Below are positions 28,631 through 37,626 of a stretch of DNA of 38,686 nucleotides, piece after piece (position 1 is the stretch's first letter; each line of letters opens with the position of its first letter). Location: NCBI GenBank assembly GCA_019510095.1, contig JAEKLB010000027.1:1-38686 (forward strand). The letters run 5' to 3'. The DNA comes from Acidobacteriota bacterium. GTDB lineage: Bacteria; Actinomycetota; Acidimicrobiia; Acidimicrobiales; CADCSY01. The notes under the pieces are model-generated. The model did not search any database, was not told the origin of the DNA, and saw only the letters and a program-made list of their open reading frames with translations. Both the position numbers and the translations under genes were made by a program.

Positions 28631-30938
28631 GCACCGCGAGGCGGCCGTGGTGGTCGACGGCGGTGCCTTCGACGCGGAGGCGGGTGCCGACGGTGATGCC
28701 GGCGATCTCCCGGCGGCCGTGGAACACGGCGCTGATCGAGCCGGTGTCGTCGCTGATGACGCACTCCATGCTCGGGATGTCGGCGAGCGGCAGGACTCGT
28801 AGGGCGGTGACCCGGCCCTGGATCGACACTCGTTGCCGCCACTGGGCGTTGGCGACGAAGTGGGCGGTGCCGAGCGGGACCGATGGGTGGCCGTTGGAGG
28901 CAGCTGCCGGCTGACCCATCGCTTCCCGGATGACGGCGGGGGCGACCTCCTGGCGGGCCGCCTCCCGTGCCCCGAAGTGGAAGGGCACCGTGGTGACGTT
29001 GCAGTGGGCCAGCCGTGAGAGGTCGCGCACGAAGGCGTCACCGGTGCGGTCATGCAGGACCCGCCCCCACACCCCGTGGAACTGCCGCTGGGGCAGGAGC
29101 ACCGACACCTCGGTCTCGCCGTCGGCGAGGTCACGGGCCACCGCGCTGATGGCGGCGTTGGTGAGGCGGCGGTCGGGGCAGTCGACCAGCTCGAGGGGAA
29201 TGCCCGAGAGGCCCAGCTGGCGCCAGGACTCGGCGAGCTCCTCGGCCTGGTGCAGATCGATCACGAAGTGCACGGCGCGGAGATCACTCGGGTGCAGAGT
29301 CCGGGCGTACTGGATGGCCCGGGCGGCGGCGAGGTCGAGCCGGTCGACGAAGACGAGGACCACATGGCGGCGCAGCACGGGGGCAGTGGCCGCCGCCGGC
29401 ACGTCGTGGGCGAGCGCTTCGTCCTCCATCTCGTACTGGCGGGCCAGGCGGACGAGCACGAACACCATCACCGGAACGAGGATGATCACGAACCAGGCGC
29501 CGTGGGTGAACTTGGTGATGGCGATGATGACGTCGACCACGAACGACAGCGCGGCGCCGGTCCCGTTGATGAACAGCCCGGTGCGCCAGCCCTCTTCCTT
29601 CTCGGTCACGTGATGCTTGGCCATGCCGGCCTGCGACAGCGTGAAGCTGGTGAACACGCCGATGGCGTAGAGGCCGATCAGGTTGTCGACCTTGGCGTCG
29701 GCGACGACGACGAGCACAGCCGAGGCAACGGCCAGGAAGATGATGCCGTTGGAGAAGACCAGCCGGTGCCCGCGCTTGGTGAGCTGACGGGGCATGAAGT
29801 TGTCGCCGGCGTGGAAGCTGGCCAGCCGGGGGAAGTCGGCGAAGCTGGTGTTGGCGGCCAGGATGAGGATCAGGGCAGTGCCGGCCTGGAGGCACAGATA
29901 GAGCGCGGTGCCAGAGGCGGAGCGGCCGTACACCAGCTTGCCGATCTGGGAGATCACCGTCGGCGTGCCCGCCTCGTAGGGGGCCACGTGCATCTTGGCG
30001 GCGAGGATCGACAGGCCCAGGAACATGGCGCCGAGGGTGCTCCCCATGATCACGAGGGTCTCGCGGGCGTTCTTCCACTCAGGCACCCGGAACGCCGGCA
30101 CGCCGTTGGAGATCGCCTCCACACCAGTGACGGCGGCGCCGCCGTTGGCGAAGGCGGTGAGGACCTTGAACACGGCCGCCCCCATGAGCAGGCCGCCGCC
30201 CGCCCCACCGAACGGCACCATGCCGGCGGGGTGGGCGTGCTCGACGGGCAGGTGGCCGAACATCAGGCGGACGAGGCCGTAGCCGAGCAGCACGATCATG
30301 TCGAAGATGAAGAAGTAGGTCGGGGCGGCGAAGAGCTTCCCCGACTCCTTCACGCCCCGGAGGTTCCCGAAGGCGATGAGGGCGATGAAGGCCACCGAGA
30401 CCGGCACGGCCCACGGTGCGAGCGGCGACCACGCCGATGCCAGTGCGGCCGTTCCGGCCGAGACCGACACGGCGACGGTGAGGATGTAATCGGTGAGAAG
30501 GGCGACCCCGGCGACCTGGGCGGGGAGCACCCCGAAGTTGTCGCGGGTGACGATGTAGGCGCCACCCGCGGTGGGGTAGGCCTTGATCGTCTGCCGGTAC
30601 GACAGGATCAGGAACCCGAGCACGACCAGCAGCGCCAGCGTCACCGGGATGACGAGCGCGAAGGCGGCGACGCCGATCACCGGCACGAGAACCTTGAGGA
30701 TCTCCTCGGTGGCGTAGGCCGACGACGAGAGGTTGTCGGAGGCGAAGACGGCAAGCGCCGTCGGCTTGCCGAGGCGCTCGTGGGCGAGCTCCTCGGTGTG
30801 CAGGGGCCGGCCGAGCAGGCGTCGCTTCATGCGGTACACGAGCGGGTCGGGCGGCAGGTCGATGCCCGGCTCCGGCGGCAGGGGCGCCGGGCCCTGGCGC
30901 TCGGGCTTGGCGGTCGGGCGAGGCAGCACGGATGTCAC
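28587..30938 (-). CDS. KimA/KUP-like APC-superfamily potassium transporter with USP and OB-fold domains
   Basis: A 783-residue protein. Residues about 60-500 form a 12-helix APC-fold transporter (ASDNLSSSAYATEEIL, YPTAGGAYIVTRDNFG, GVEAISNGVPAFR), closest to KimA-type potassium importers. About 520-680 form an alpha/beta domain like universal stress proteins (HVVLVFVDRLDLAAARAI), also seen in KimA. The last 83 residues (701-783) form an OB-fold (VSIQGRVTALRV, ECVISDDTGSISAVF, GTRLRVEGTA), a fold usual in nucleic-acid-binding proteins and unexpected on a transporter. GTG at 30938 begins MTSVLPRPTAK; longer starts add only low-complexity sequence. A Kdp-type sensor/regulator pair is divergent, 103 bases away, supporting the potassium assignment. 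Confidence 0.82.
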   Translation of the reverse strand: MTSVLPRPTAKPERQGPAPLPPEPGIDLPPDPLVYRMKRRLLGRPLHTEELAHERLGKPTALAVFASDNLSSSAYATEEILKVLVPVIGVAAFALVIPVTLALLVVLGFLILSYRQTIKAYPTAGGAYIVTRDNFGVLPAQVAGVALLTDYILTVAVSVSAGTAALASAWSPLAPWAVPVSVAFIALIAFGNLRGVKESGKLFAAPTYFFIFDMIVLLGYGLVRLMFGHLPVEHAHPAGMVPFGGAGGGLLMGAAVFKVLTAFANGGAAVTGVEAISNGVPAFRVPEWKNARETLVIMGSTLGAMFLGLSILAAKMHVAPYEAGTPTVISQIGKLVYGRSASGTALYLCLQAGTALILILAANTSFADFPRLASFHAGDNFMPRQLTKRGHRLVFSNGIIFLAVASAVLVVVADAKVDNLIGLYAIGVFTSFTLSQAGMAKHHVTEKEEGWRTGLFINGTGAALSFVVDVIIAITKFTHGAWFVIILVPVMVFVLVRLARQYEMEDEALAHDVPAAATAPVLRRHVVLVFVDRLDLAAARAIQYARTLHPSDLRAVHFVIDLHQAEELAESWRQLGLSGIPLELVDCPDRRLTNAAISAVARDLADGETEVSVLLPQRQFHGVWGRVLHDRTGDAFVRDLSRLAHCNVTTVPFHFGAREAARQEVAPAVIREAMGQPAAASNGHPSVPLGTAHFVANAQWRQRVSIQGRVTALRVLPLADIPSMECVISDDTGSISAVFHGRREIAGITVGTRLRVEGTAVDHHGRLAVLNPAYELLATPTKH

Positions 30939-31026
30939 TCGTTCAGTTGAGGACAGCGGGGCGTCAAGCCGTCGACAAGAACGACCCACCAGCCGTCAAG
31001 ATTCCGTCAAGGGCCAGGCCGGGCCG

Positions 31027-31032
31027 TAGCGT
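31027..31032 (+). promoter_or_regulatory. -10 box TAGCGT of the kdpDE-like operon
   Basis: TAGCGT ends 9 bases before the GTG at 31042, slightly longer than the spacing of the other leaderless genes; no ribosome site lies between. Confidence 0.45.
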
Positions 31033-31041
31033 CACCCCTCA

Positions 31042-33069
31042 GTGTCAGGCTCTCTCACCGGCGAGCTGCGCGTCTACCTGGGGGCGGCGCCGGGCGTGGG
31101 CAAGACCTTTGCCATGCTCGACGAGGCCCGGCGTCGCGCCGCTCGTGGCACCGCGGTGGTCGTGGCCGTCGCCAACACCCACGGCCGGACCCGCACCGCC
31201 GAGCTGCTCGATGGGTTGCCGGTGCTGGCGATGACCGCGTCCGGCGATGTCGACGTCGACCGCGTGCTCGATGCACGGCCCGCGGTGGCCGTGGTGGACG
31301 GCCTTGCTCGTCACCATGGAGCAGTCGAGCGATTGCTCGACGCGGGCATCACGGTGCTGACGACGCTCGACATCGGTGAGATCGAGTCGTTGCGCGGGGC
31401 CGTCGAGGAGATCGTCGCCACGCCCCCGGCGGCGACCGTGCCCGATGTGTTCCTGCGGGGCGCCCAGGTCGAGCTGGTCGACATGACGCCGGAGGCCCTC
31501 CGCCGGCGACTGGCCCACGGCAACGTGGTGCCCGCCGAGGAGTTGGACGCCCGCCTGGCCAACCGGTTCCGCAGCGAGAACCTCGCCGCCCTGCGGGACA
31601 TCTCGCTGCGGTGGGTTGCCGACCACGCGGCGCCCGCTCGGGATGCCCAGGTCGACCGCGCCAGCCAGCTGGTGCGCAACCTGCCGCCGACGTCGCCGCG
31701 GTCGGCAGTGCTGTCCGCCCGCCGGCAGCTGATCGGTTGGCTGCTGGCGGCCGCCCTGCTCCCGCTCCTCACCCTTTTGCTGACGCTGCCCGACCAGTCG
31801 CTCGAGCTCTCGAGCACCCTCTTCGCCTATCTGGCGGTGGTGGTGCTGGTGGCGTCGATCGGCGGGATACGGCCGGCCCTGGTGACGGCACTGGTGGCAT
31901 CGGCGCTGGCCAACTGGTTCTTCACCCCGCCAGTTCATCGGTGGCGGGTCGAGAAGGCCGAGGACGTGGTCGCCCTGCTCGTGTTCATGGCGGTCGGCAC
32001 GTTGATCGGATCGATGGTGGCCACGGCGTCGCGGCGGTCGACCGAGGCGGCGCGGGCCCGGGCCGACGCTGCCACGCTCGCTCGCCTGGCCGCCACCTCG
32101 ATCGCCGACGATCCGGTCGAGATGCTGGTCGAGCAGCTGCGCGGCTCCTTCGCCCTCGACGCCGTCACCGTCCGCCGCGACGGGATGGTCGTGGCCACGG
32201 CTGGACCCGTGCCGGCGCCGGAGCGGACGGCGCTTCGCCTCCCGCTCGGCGACGAGGGCGAGCTGCTGATCGGCGGGGGCGCACTGGCCGCCGACGACCG
32301 AGCAGTCCTGGCTGCCTACGCCGACCAGTTGCAGTCGGCCTTGCGCTCTCGCCGGCTTCGCGAGCAGGCGGCCACCGCCCGCGCCCTGTCCGAGGCCAAC
32401 GAGCTGCGAACCGCTTTGCTGAACGCGGTCTCGCACGATCTGCGCACACCGCTCGCGTCGATCAAGGCGTCGGTGAGCAGCCTGCTGCAGGACGACGTCG
32501 AGTGGCCGGCCGAGGCCATTCGCGAGTTCCTCGCGACCATCGACGCCGAGACCGACCGCCTCGATGGCTTGGTCGGCAACCTCCTCGACATGAGTCGCCT
32601 CCAAACGGGAACCCTCGAGCTGCGGTCGCGGGCCGTCGGGCTCGACGAGGTGATACCGGCTGCGCTGGCCAGCCTCGGGCCGGTGGGCGACGAGGTCGAT
32701 GTCGCCGTTCCCGAGTCGTTGCCGAGGGTGCGGGCCGATGCCGGGTTGCTCGAACGAGCGGTCGCCAACGTCATCGCCAACGCCGTGCGCTACTCGCCAC
32801 CCGGGCGCCCGGCGAGGATCGACGCCGCCGCCATCGGACCCTGGGTCGACATCCGGATCGCCGATCGCGGCCCGGGGATCGGGCCGGCCGATCACGAGCG
32901 GGTGTTCCTGCCGTTCCAACGCCTTCGTGACGCGGGTGACGGCGGGGTCGGCCTGGGCCTGGCCGTCGCTCGTGGCTTCGTGGACGCCATGGGCGGCACC
33001 ATCACCATCGAGGACACTCCCGGCGGCGGGCTGACGATGGTGTTCCGGCTGCCGGCGGTCGAGTCGTGA
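31042..33069 (+). CDS. KdpD-like sensor histidine kinase lacking the USP domain
   Basis: A 675-residue kinase. Residues 1-215 are the KdpD N-terminal domain with Walker A GAAPGVGKT (14-22). Four helices at about 230-330 form the DUF4118 membrane region. A short GAF-like region (about 345-435) precedes the HisKA helix (phospho-acceptor His465 in NAVSHDLRTPLASIKA) and the HATPase domain (VIANAVRY, DRGPGIG, GVGLGLAVARG). Full KdpD is about 900 residues and has a universal-stress domain between N-domain and membrane; here the link is only a short helix. It probably senses potassium or turgor and phosphorylates the coupled response regulator (GTGA overlap). No kdpFABC is present; the likely target is the divergent transporter. 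Confidence 0.88.
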   Translation: MSGSLTGELRVYLGAAPGVGKTFAMLDEARRRAARGTAVVVAVANTHGRTRTAELLDGLPVLAMTASGDVDVDRVLDARPAVAVVDGLARHHGAVERLLDAGITVLTTLDIGEIESLRGAVEEIVATPPAATVPDVFLRGAQVELVDMTPEALRRRLAHGNVVPAEELDARLANRFRSENLAALRDISLRWVADHAAPARDAQVDRASQLVRNLPPTSPRSAVLSARRQLIGWLLAAALLPLLTLLLTLPDQSLELSSTLFAYLAVVVLVASIGGIRPALVTALVASALANWFFTPPVHRWRVEKAEDVVALLVFMAVGTLIGSMVATASRRSTEAARARADAATLARLAATSIADDPVEMLVEQLRGSFALDAVTVRRDGMVVATAGPVPAPERTALRLPLGDEGELLIGGGALAADDRAVLAAYADQLQSALRSRRLREQAATARALSEANELRTALLNAVSHDLRTPLASIKASVSSLLQDDVEWPAEAIREFLATIDAETDRLDGLVGNLLDMSRLQTGTLELRSRAVGLDEVIPAALASLGPVGDEVDVAVPESLPRVRADAGLLERAVANVIANAVRYSPPGRPARIDAAAIGPWVDIRIADRGPGIGPADHERVFLPFQRLRDAGDGGVGLGLAVARGFVDAMGGTITIEDTPGGGLTMVFRLPAVES

Positions 33070-33770
33070 GCCGCGTCCTCGTCGTCGACGACGAGCCCCA
33101 GATACGGCGGGCGCTGGTGAGCAACCTCACCGTGCGCGGCTACGAGGTCGACCAGGCCGGGACCGGGGAGGAGGCCCTCGACCTGGCTGCCCACCGCCGC
33201 CCCGATCTCGTGATCCTCGATCTCGGTCTCCCGGGGATCGACGGGATCGAGGTGGTGCGGGGTCTGCGGGGCTGGACGACGGTGCCGATCATCGTGCTCT
33301 CCGTGCGCGACTCCGAGGCGGCCAAGGTCGAGGCCCTCGACGCCGGTGCTGACGACTACGTCACCAAGCCGTTCGGGATGGGCGAGCTGCTGGCCCGCAT
33401 CCGGGCCGCCGAGCGGCGGCACGGCTCGGCCGGGGACGAGGCGCCGACGGTGGTCACGCCCGACTTCACCGTGGATCTGTCGGCCCACATGGTGACCAAG
33501 GACGGGGCCGAGGTTCGGCTGACGCCGACCGAGTGGAGCCTGGTCGAGCTGCTCGTCCGCAACAGCGGCAAGTTGGTCGCCCATCGCCAGCTCCTGCAGG
33601 ACGTGTGGGGCCCTGGCTACGGCACCGAGACCAACTACCTGCGCGTGTACATGGCCCAGATCCGTCGCAAGCTGGAGCGCGATCCCGCCCATCCCCGCTG
33701 GTTCCTCACCGAGCCGGGCATCGGCTTCCGCTTCGTCGCCCCCGCGCCCGCCCCCGACCCGTCCGACTGA
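33066..33770 (+). CDS. KdpE-like OmpR-family response regulator
   Basis: A 234-residue regulator. The receiver domain has acidic Asp8/Asp9 (VVDDEP), phospho-acceptor Asp52 (VILDLGLPGIDG), Ser78 (VLSVRD) and Lys100 (YVTKPF). The C-terminal winged helix is of the OmpR/PhoB type (TPTEWSLVELLVRNSGKLVAHRQLL, ETNYLRVYMAQIRRKLE). It is GTGA-coupled to the KdpD-like kinase, so both are made together. Most likely target: the potassium transporter promoter in the 30939-31041 gap. Confidence 0.92.
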   Translation: MSRVLVVDDEPQIRRALVSNLTVRGYEVDQAGTGEEALDLAAHRRPDLVILDLGLPGIDGIEVVRGLRGWTTVPIIVLSVRDSEAAKVEALDAGADDYVTKPFGMGELLARIRAAERRHGSAGDEAPTVVTPDFTVDLSAHMVTKDGAEVRLTPTEWSLVELLVRNSGKLVAHRQLLQDVWGPGYGTETNYLRVYMAQIRRKLERDPAHPRWFLTEPGIGFRFVAPAPAPDPSD

Positions 33771-33771
33771 T

Positions 33772-33822
33772 CGTTCTTTGGCGACTCGTGGACATCACGG
33801 CGACACGAGTCGCCGAAGAACG
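33772..33822. terminator. Convergent-gene hairpin 3 (19-bp stem, one G-U)
   Basis: Arms 33772-33790 and 33804-33822 pair over 19 positions with one G-T wobble and a 13-base loop. It begins 2 bases after the regulator's stop and ends 7 bases before the next gene's stop on the other strand. The base CGTTCT/AGAACG is shared with hairpins 1 and 2. Confidence 0.75.
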
Positions 33823-33829
33823 GTGGTGG

Positions 33830-34246
33830 TCAGGCGCCGAAGGTGGTGGTGATCTCGTCGGCGAGGGCGTCGATCTTGGTGGCGAAGTCGGGTGACTTGG
33901 CTTGGTCGGCGGCGATGAGGGCGTCGACGTCGTGCAGCAGCGCGGTGCGGGCCGACGCCGGTTGCCACGGTGCGCGGCCAAAGGCCTTGGCCACCTGGGT
34001 GCGCGTGCGTTGCAGCACGAGGCGGGCGCCGACATCGCCGGCTCCAGCCTGCTCGTGGAGGGAGATCACGCGCAGGCCGGCGGCGATCTCGCGCGCCTCC
34101 GTGCGGACGCTCCTCACGCGGTCGTCGACCGTCGGCGCGGTGGCGCGGCCGAGGCCGAAGCCGGCCAGCAGTCCCACGAGAAGCACGGCCGCCGAGCTGA
34201 GCAGCAGCGACCGACGCCGTCGGCCGGCGGGTACGTAGATGGCCAT
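33830..34246 (-). CDS. Small membrane-anchored protein, unknown
   Basis: A 138-residue protein with a basic N-terminus (GRRRRSLLL), one helix (about 14-34, SAAVLLVGLLAGFGLGRA) and a helical extracytoplasmic domain of about 100 residues without cysteines, ending TTTFGA. It starts 3 bases after the hydantoinase gene and is the last gene of the FTR1 operon. The short helical outer part could act beside the helical N-terminal domain of FTR1, but I recognise no family. Confidence 0.7.
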   Translation of the reverse strand: MAIYVPAGRRRRSLLLSSAAVLLVGLLAGFGLGRATAPTVDDRVRSVRTEAREIAAGLRVISLHEQAGAGDVGARLVLQRTRTQVAKAFGRAPWQPASARTALLHDVDALIAADQAKSPDFATKIDALADEITTTFGA

Positions 34247-34249
34247 TGG

Positions 34250-36313
34250 TCATTCCCTCCCGATGACGACGACGGCCTCTGGGGATGCCCCCGCGACTTG
34301 GCGCGCCAGATCGTCTCCTGTGACCTCACCGAGCTCGGTGAGCCGATTGCCGTCGAGCATCCAGGCGACGGGCGAGAGGGTGACCGGCCCGAGGTGCCGC
34401 ACCCGCCTGGTCACCGCCAGCTCGAGCTGGCTGGCGCGATCGCCGTTGTCCATGGCGACCACGTCGCCCCTGACGTCGAGCACGACATCGCCGAACCGGT
34501 CGACGGCCATCACCCTGCTGGCCGACGCCTCGGCGGCCAACCAGTAGGAGCCGACTCGCCGGACGCCGCCGCCGACGCCGCCGAGCTCGGTGATGCCCGC
34601 TGCCTGCTGCTCGTCGATCGGCGGGCGCCCGGGCGCGACGCCGGAGCCGAGCGCGAGGGCGCCGGTCGCCACCACTCGAACGGCCCCTCGCTCAGAGATC
34701 TGGCTGATCGCCACGTCGAGCGACGACGGGCTGGCGCCGGCGGCAAGGGCGTCGGACTCCACCTCGGCGATGAGCGCATCGAGCTCGGCGGGGGACGGGC
34801 TCTTCGGGAACGTCTTCTCCCGCTCGGCCCGCACGAGCGACAGCGCGTCACCGATGGAGCTGATGATCTCGGCGGACGGTGGGATCACACACTCGAGGTG
34901 CATGGCGTCGGCCAGCGCCCGCCCGACACCGCCGGCCCCACCGCCCACGGCAACCAGGGTGGGATGCTCGATCCCGTGCTCGGAAGCCACCTCGGCCACC
35001 AGGTCGCCGAGGTGCTGGGTGGTGGCGACGAGCATGCGGCGGGCAATCTCGTCGCCCGCCAGTCGTAGCGATCGCCCGACGATCTCGAAGGCGGCCCGGG
35101 CGGCGTCGCCGTTGCCGGTCGCGTAGTCGCCCGGTTGGGTCACCCCCAAGGCGTTGGCCGCGCAGGTGTTGGTGAGCGCCACTCGCGCGCCATCGGCGAG
35201 GCGGAGGACCATGTAGTCGGGTGGGTCGTTCGGCCGGGGCGAGACCGTGGTCGCCTCGGCGCCATCGAAGTTGCGGGGGGAGAGGAAGCAGGCATAGGGG
35301 AGCCCGGCGATGTGGGCGCTCCGGGGACCGACGCCGTAGACCTGGCCACGGCGAACGCGGAGCATCGAGCCACCAGCGACACCGGCCACGCGGACATCGA
35401 GAGCCCGGATGGCGGTTGAGTGGCGACCGACCCGGACGTAAGAGAGCACCGGCCGCCCGGCCTTGATGGCGGCGATGTTGGTGGAGGTGCCGCCGACCTC
35501 GATGATCACGGCGTCGTCGATGCGACCGGTGCGCAGGGCGCCGGCGACCGACGCGGCCGGCCCCGAGTAGAGCGTGCGGGCCGGCGCCCGGCGAAAGCCG
35601 CTGAGGTCGGTGGCGCCGCCGTCGCCGCGCATCACCATCACCGCACCCGGCACCCCGACGCTGGACACTCCGGCACGCACCAGCTCCGCCGTCTGCATGG
35701 CGATCGGGAGGATCGAGGCGTTCAGGGCCGCGGTGATGGTTCGCAGCTCGAGGCCGTAGAGGCCGGTGAGCTCGGCCGAGGTGGTCACGGGCAGGCCCAT
35801 CTCGGCGGCCATGGCCGCCACTGCCAGCTCGTTGGTCGCATCGTCGGGCGCGAACGCCTCGGCCACGCAGACCGCCTGGGCCCCGGCGCCGACCAACCGC
35901 TGCAGCGCCGACCGCACCTCGTTGGCATCGAGCCCGGGCGAGATGTCGAGGAACTCGTGCACCGTTCTCAGCGCCCGACCGTCGGTGAGCTCGATGCGAT
36001 CCAAGGCCGTGCGCTTGCGGGCCTTCCGCACGTTGGGCGCGGTCGCCATGCCCAGGATGCCCACCACCGCCACGTCCCCTTCGAGGAGGGCGTTCACCGC
36101 CTGCGTGGTGGAGTGCGTGACCAGGTCGATGTTGGCGGCGCCGACCTTGGCCGCCAACTTGGCCACCACGTCGACGACGCCAGCGGCCACACCGTCGGGG
36201 TGCTCGTGAGTGGTCGGGACGATGGCAGTGGCCACCGCCGTGCCGCTCCCGTCGACAGCGACGGCCTTGGTGAAGGTGCCGCCGACGTCGACGCCGACGC
36301 GTACGTTGGCCAC
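34250..36313 (-). CDS. Hydantoinase/oxoprolinase family protein, A subunit type
   Basis: A 687-residue ASKHA-fold protein. It begins VANVRVGVDVGGTFTKAV (phosphate-1 loop), and has VTHSTTQAVNALLEGDVAV, the oxoprolinase-type AFAPDDATNE region, SGPAASVAGAL and EVGGTSTNIAAI (phosphate-2 loop), and a glycine-rich AVGGGAGGVGRAL near the C-terminal third. Known relatives use ATP to open hydantoins, 5-oxoproline or to carboxylate ketones, usually with a B subunit; no B gene is adjacent. GTG at 36313 lies 5 bases downstream of the FTR1 stop. Being in an iron-permease operon is unexpected; function there is open. Confidence 0.88.
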   Translation of the reverse strand: MANVRVGVDVGGTFTKAVAVDGSGTAVATAIVPTTHEHPDGVAAGVVDVVAKLAAKVGAANIDLVTHSTTQAVNALLEGDVAVVGILGMATAPNVRKARKRTALDRIELTDGRALRTVHEFLDISPGLDANEVRSALQRLVGAGAQAVCVAEAFAPDDATNELAVAAMAAEMGLPVTTSAELTGLYGLELRTITAALNASILPIAMQTAELVRAGVSSVGVPGAVMVMRGDGGATDLSGFRRAPARTLYSGPAASVAGALRTGRIDDAVIIEVGGTSTNIAAIKAGRPVLSYVRVGRHSTAIRALDVRVAGVAGGSMLRVRRGQVYGVGPRSAHIAGLPYACFLSPRNFDGAEATTVSPRPNDPPDYMVLRLADGARVALTNTCAANALGVTQPGDYATGNGDAARAAFEIVGRSLRLAGDEIARRMLVATTQHLGDLVAEVASEHGIEHPTLVAVGGGAGGVGRALADAMHLECVIPPSAEIISSIGDALSLVRAEREKTFPKSPSPAELDALIAEVESDALAAGASPSSLDVAISQISERGAVRVVATGALALGSGVAPGRPPIDEQQAAGITELGGVGGGVRRVGSYWLAAEASASRVMAVDRFGDVVLDVRGDVVAMDNGDRASQLELAVTRRVRHLGPVTLSPVAWMLDGNRLTELGEVTGDDLARQVAGASPEAVVVIGRE

Positions 36314-36318
36314 GCCGG

Positions 36319-37584
36319 TCAGGCGGAGCGCGCGGGCACGGCGGCTGCGCCCCGTTGCAGCCGCGGCCGGATCAGGAACACGTAGAGCGCCCCGCTCAGG
36401 TAGACGGCAGCGAGCACCGCTTGGGCGACGATCGTCTGGACGCTCGGCCAGTAGCCGACCGCCTGGGCGAGGAAGATCGGGGCGCGGGGCCAACCGTGGA
36501 GCGTCGTGAGCCGCAGCACGTCGGCCTCCTGCAGGGACCGCACGGCGTTGCCGAGGAACGCCACCGAGGTGGCCATGAGGAGGGCGACGGCGGTGGTGAG
36601 AAAGGTCTTGATCGGGATGCGGCGCCCGAGCTTGAAGATGGCGTAGGAGACGATGGCCAGCGCGACCAAGCCGAGGGCGAGGCCGAGCATGATCCAGGGC
36701 GCGAGCCCGTGGCCGAAGGTGACGAGCGCTTGGTAGAAGAGCGCCGTCTCGAAGCCCTCGCGGTAGATGGCGGTGAAGCCCACGAGCATCAGGGCCGTCG
36801 TCGAGCCGGCCGACACCGCGCTCCAGACCCTGGTCCGCAGGAACTCGAGCCATCGCTTCTGCTCCAGCCGGGCGATGAGCCAGAACGACACGTAGAACAG
36901 CACGGCAACCGCGGCGATGGCGACGACGGCCTCGAGCACCTCGCGGCCGAACGGCAGGGCGCTGAGCACCGCCCGCAAGAGGACGAAGGTGACGACGGTG
37001 GCGACGACGGCCGCCGCCATTCCCGTCATGATCGGCTTCCGGTACTGCGACGCCTTGGCGGCCTCGAGATACCCGAGGAGCGCCGACAGCAGCAGCACTG
37101 CTTCGAGGCCCTCGCGGAAGATGATCATGAACGACTGGCCGGCAACCACGGCCGGGGCGCTGAGGCCGGTGTCGGTGAGCTTCCGCTCGGCGTCGTCGAC
37201 CAGGCGGCGAAGCTCGATGATGTTGTCGCGGACCGCAGCAGTCGAGGCGCCGGTCGAGATGAGGCCGCGGATCTCGGCGAACTTGGTCTCGGCGTCGGCG
37301 GTGAGCCCCGGGTCGGCCACCCGCAGCGGGATCTCGACCAGCTCGAAGTGCTGGAGGTACCCGGCCTTGGCCTGGGCGAAGGCCTCCCCGGCGTGACCGG
37401 CCTTGACCAGGGCGAGGGTCTCGTCGATGGAGTGACGGACGACGTCGAGCTGCTCGATGGCCGCTGTCTTGGAGACGTTGCCGTTGGCGGCCCCCGCCGG
37501 CATGGCGGCGAGGACGACGACGGCCAGGCAGCCGAGCCCGACGAGCGCCGCCCGCCGGCACCACGTCGCCCCACCGTTGTTCAC
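36319..37584 (-). CDS. FTR1 family high-affinity iron permease
   Basis: A 421-residue iron importer. Residues 1-32 form a signal peptide (LVGLGCLAVVVLAAMPAGA). About 35-140 is a helical outer domain rich in charged residues. From about 145 there are seven helices with the two iron-binding motifs REGLE (157-161) and REGFE (275-279). GTG at 37584 has GAGGAG 6 bases upstream; the frame extends further upstream but over the promoter. A DtxR/IdeR-like box covers the promoter, so iron repression is likely. Partner multicopper oxidase or cupredoxin genes are not seen nearby; hydantoinase and a small anchored protein follow in the operon. Confidence 0.93.
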   Translation of the reverse strand: MNNGGATWCRRAALVGLGCLAVVVLAAMPAGAANGNVSKTAAIEQLDVVRHSIDETLALVKAGHAGEAFAQAKAGYLQHFELVEIPLRVADPGLTADAETKFAEIRGLISTGASTAAVRDNIIELRRLVDDAERKLTDTGLSAPAVVAGQSFMIIFREGLEAVLLLSALLGYLEAAKASQYRKPIMTGMAAAVVATVVTFVLLRAVLSALPFGREVLEAVVAIAAVAVLFYVSFWLIARLEQKRWLEFLRTRVWSAVSAGSTTALMLVGFTAIYREGFETALFYQALVTFGHGLAPWIMLGLALGLVALAIVSYAIFKLGRRIPIKTFLTTAVALLMATSVAFLGNAVRSLQEADVLRLTTLHGWPRAPIFLAQAVGYWPSVQTIVAQAVLAAVYLSGALYVFLIRPRLQRGAAAVPARSA

Positions 37585-37626
37585 GACTGGCTCCTCACCG
37601 GCGTCAAGGCCCTCGATCCCGGAATG

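Noticed and set aside
29052-30950. 632-residue plus-strand frame over the potassium transporter
   Set aside because: Antisense shadow of a transporter with clear membrane and domain structure.
34250-37564. 1104-residue single frame joining FTR1 region and hydantoinase
   Set aside because: The N-terminal part is out of frame with FTR1 and low-complexity; hydantoinase homology begins at GTG 36313.
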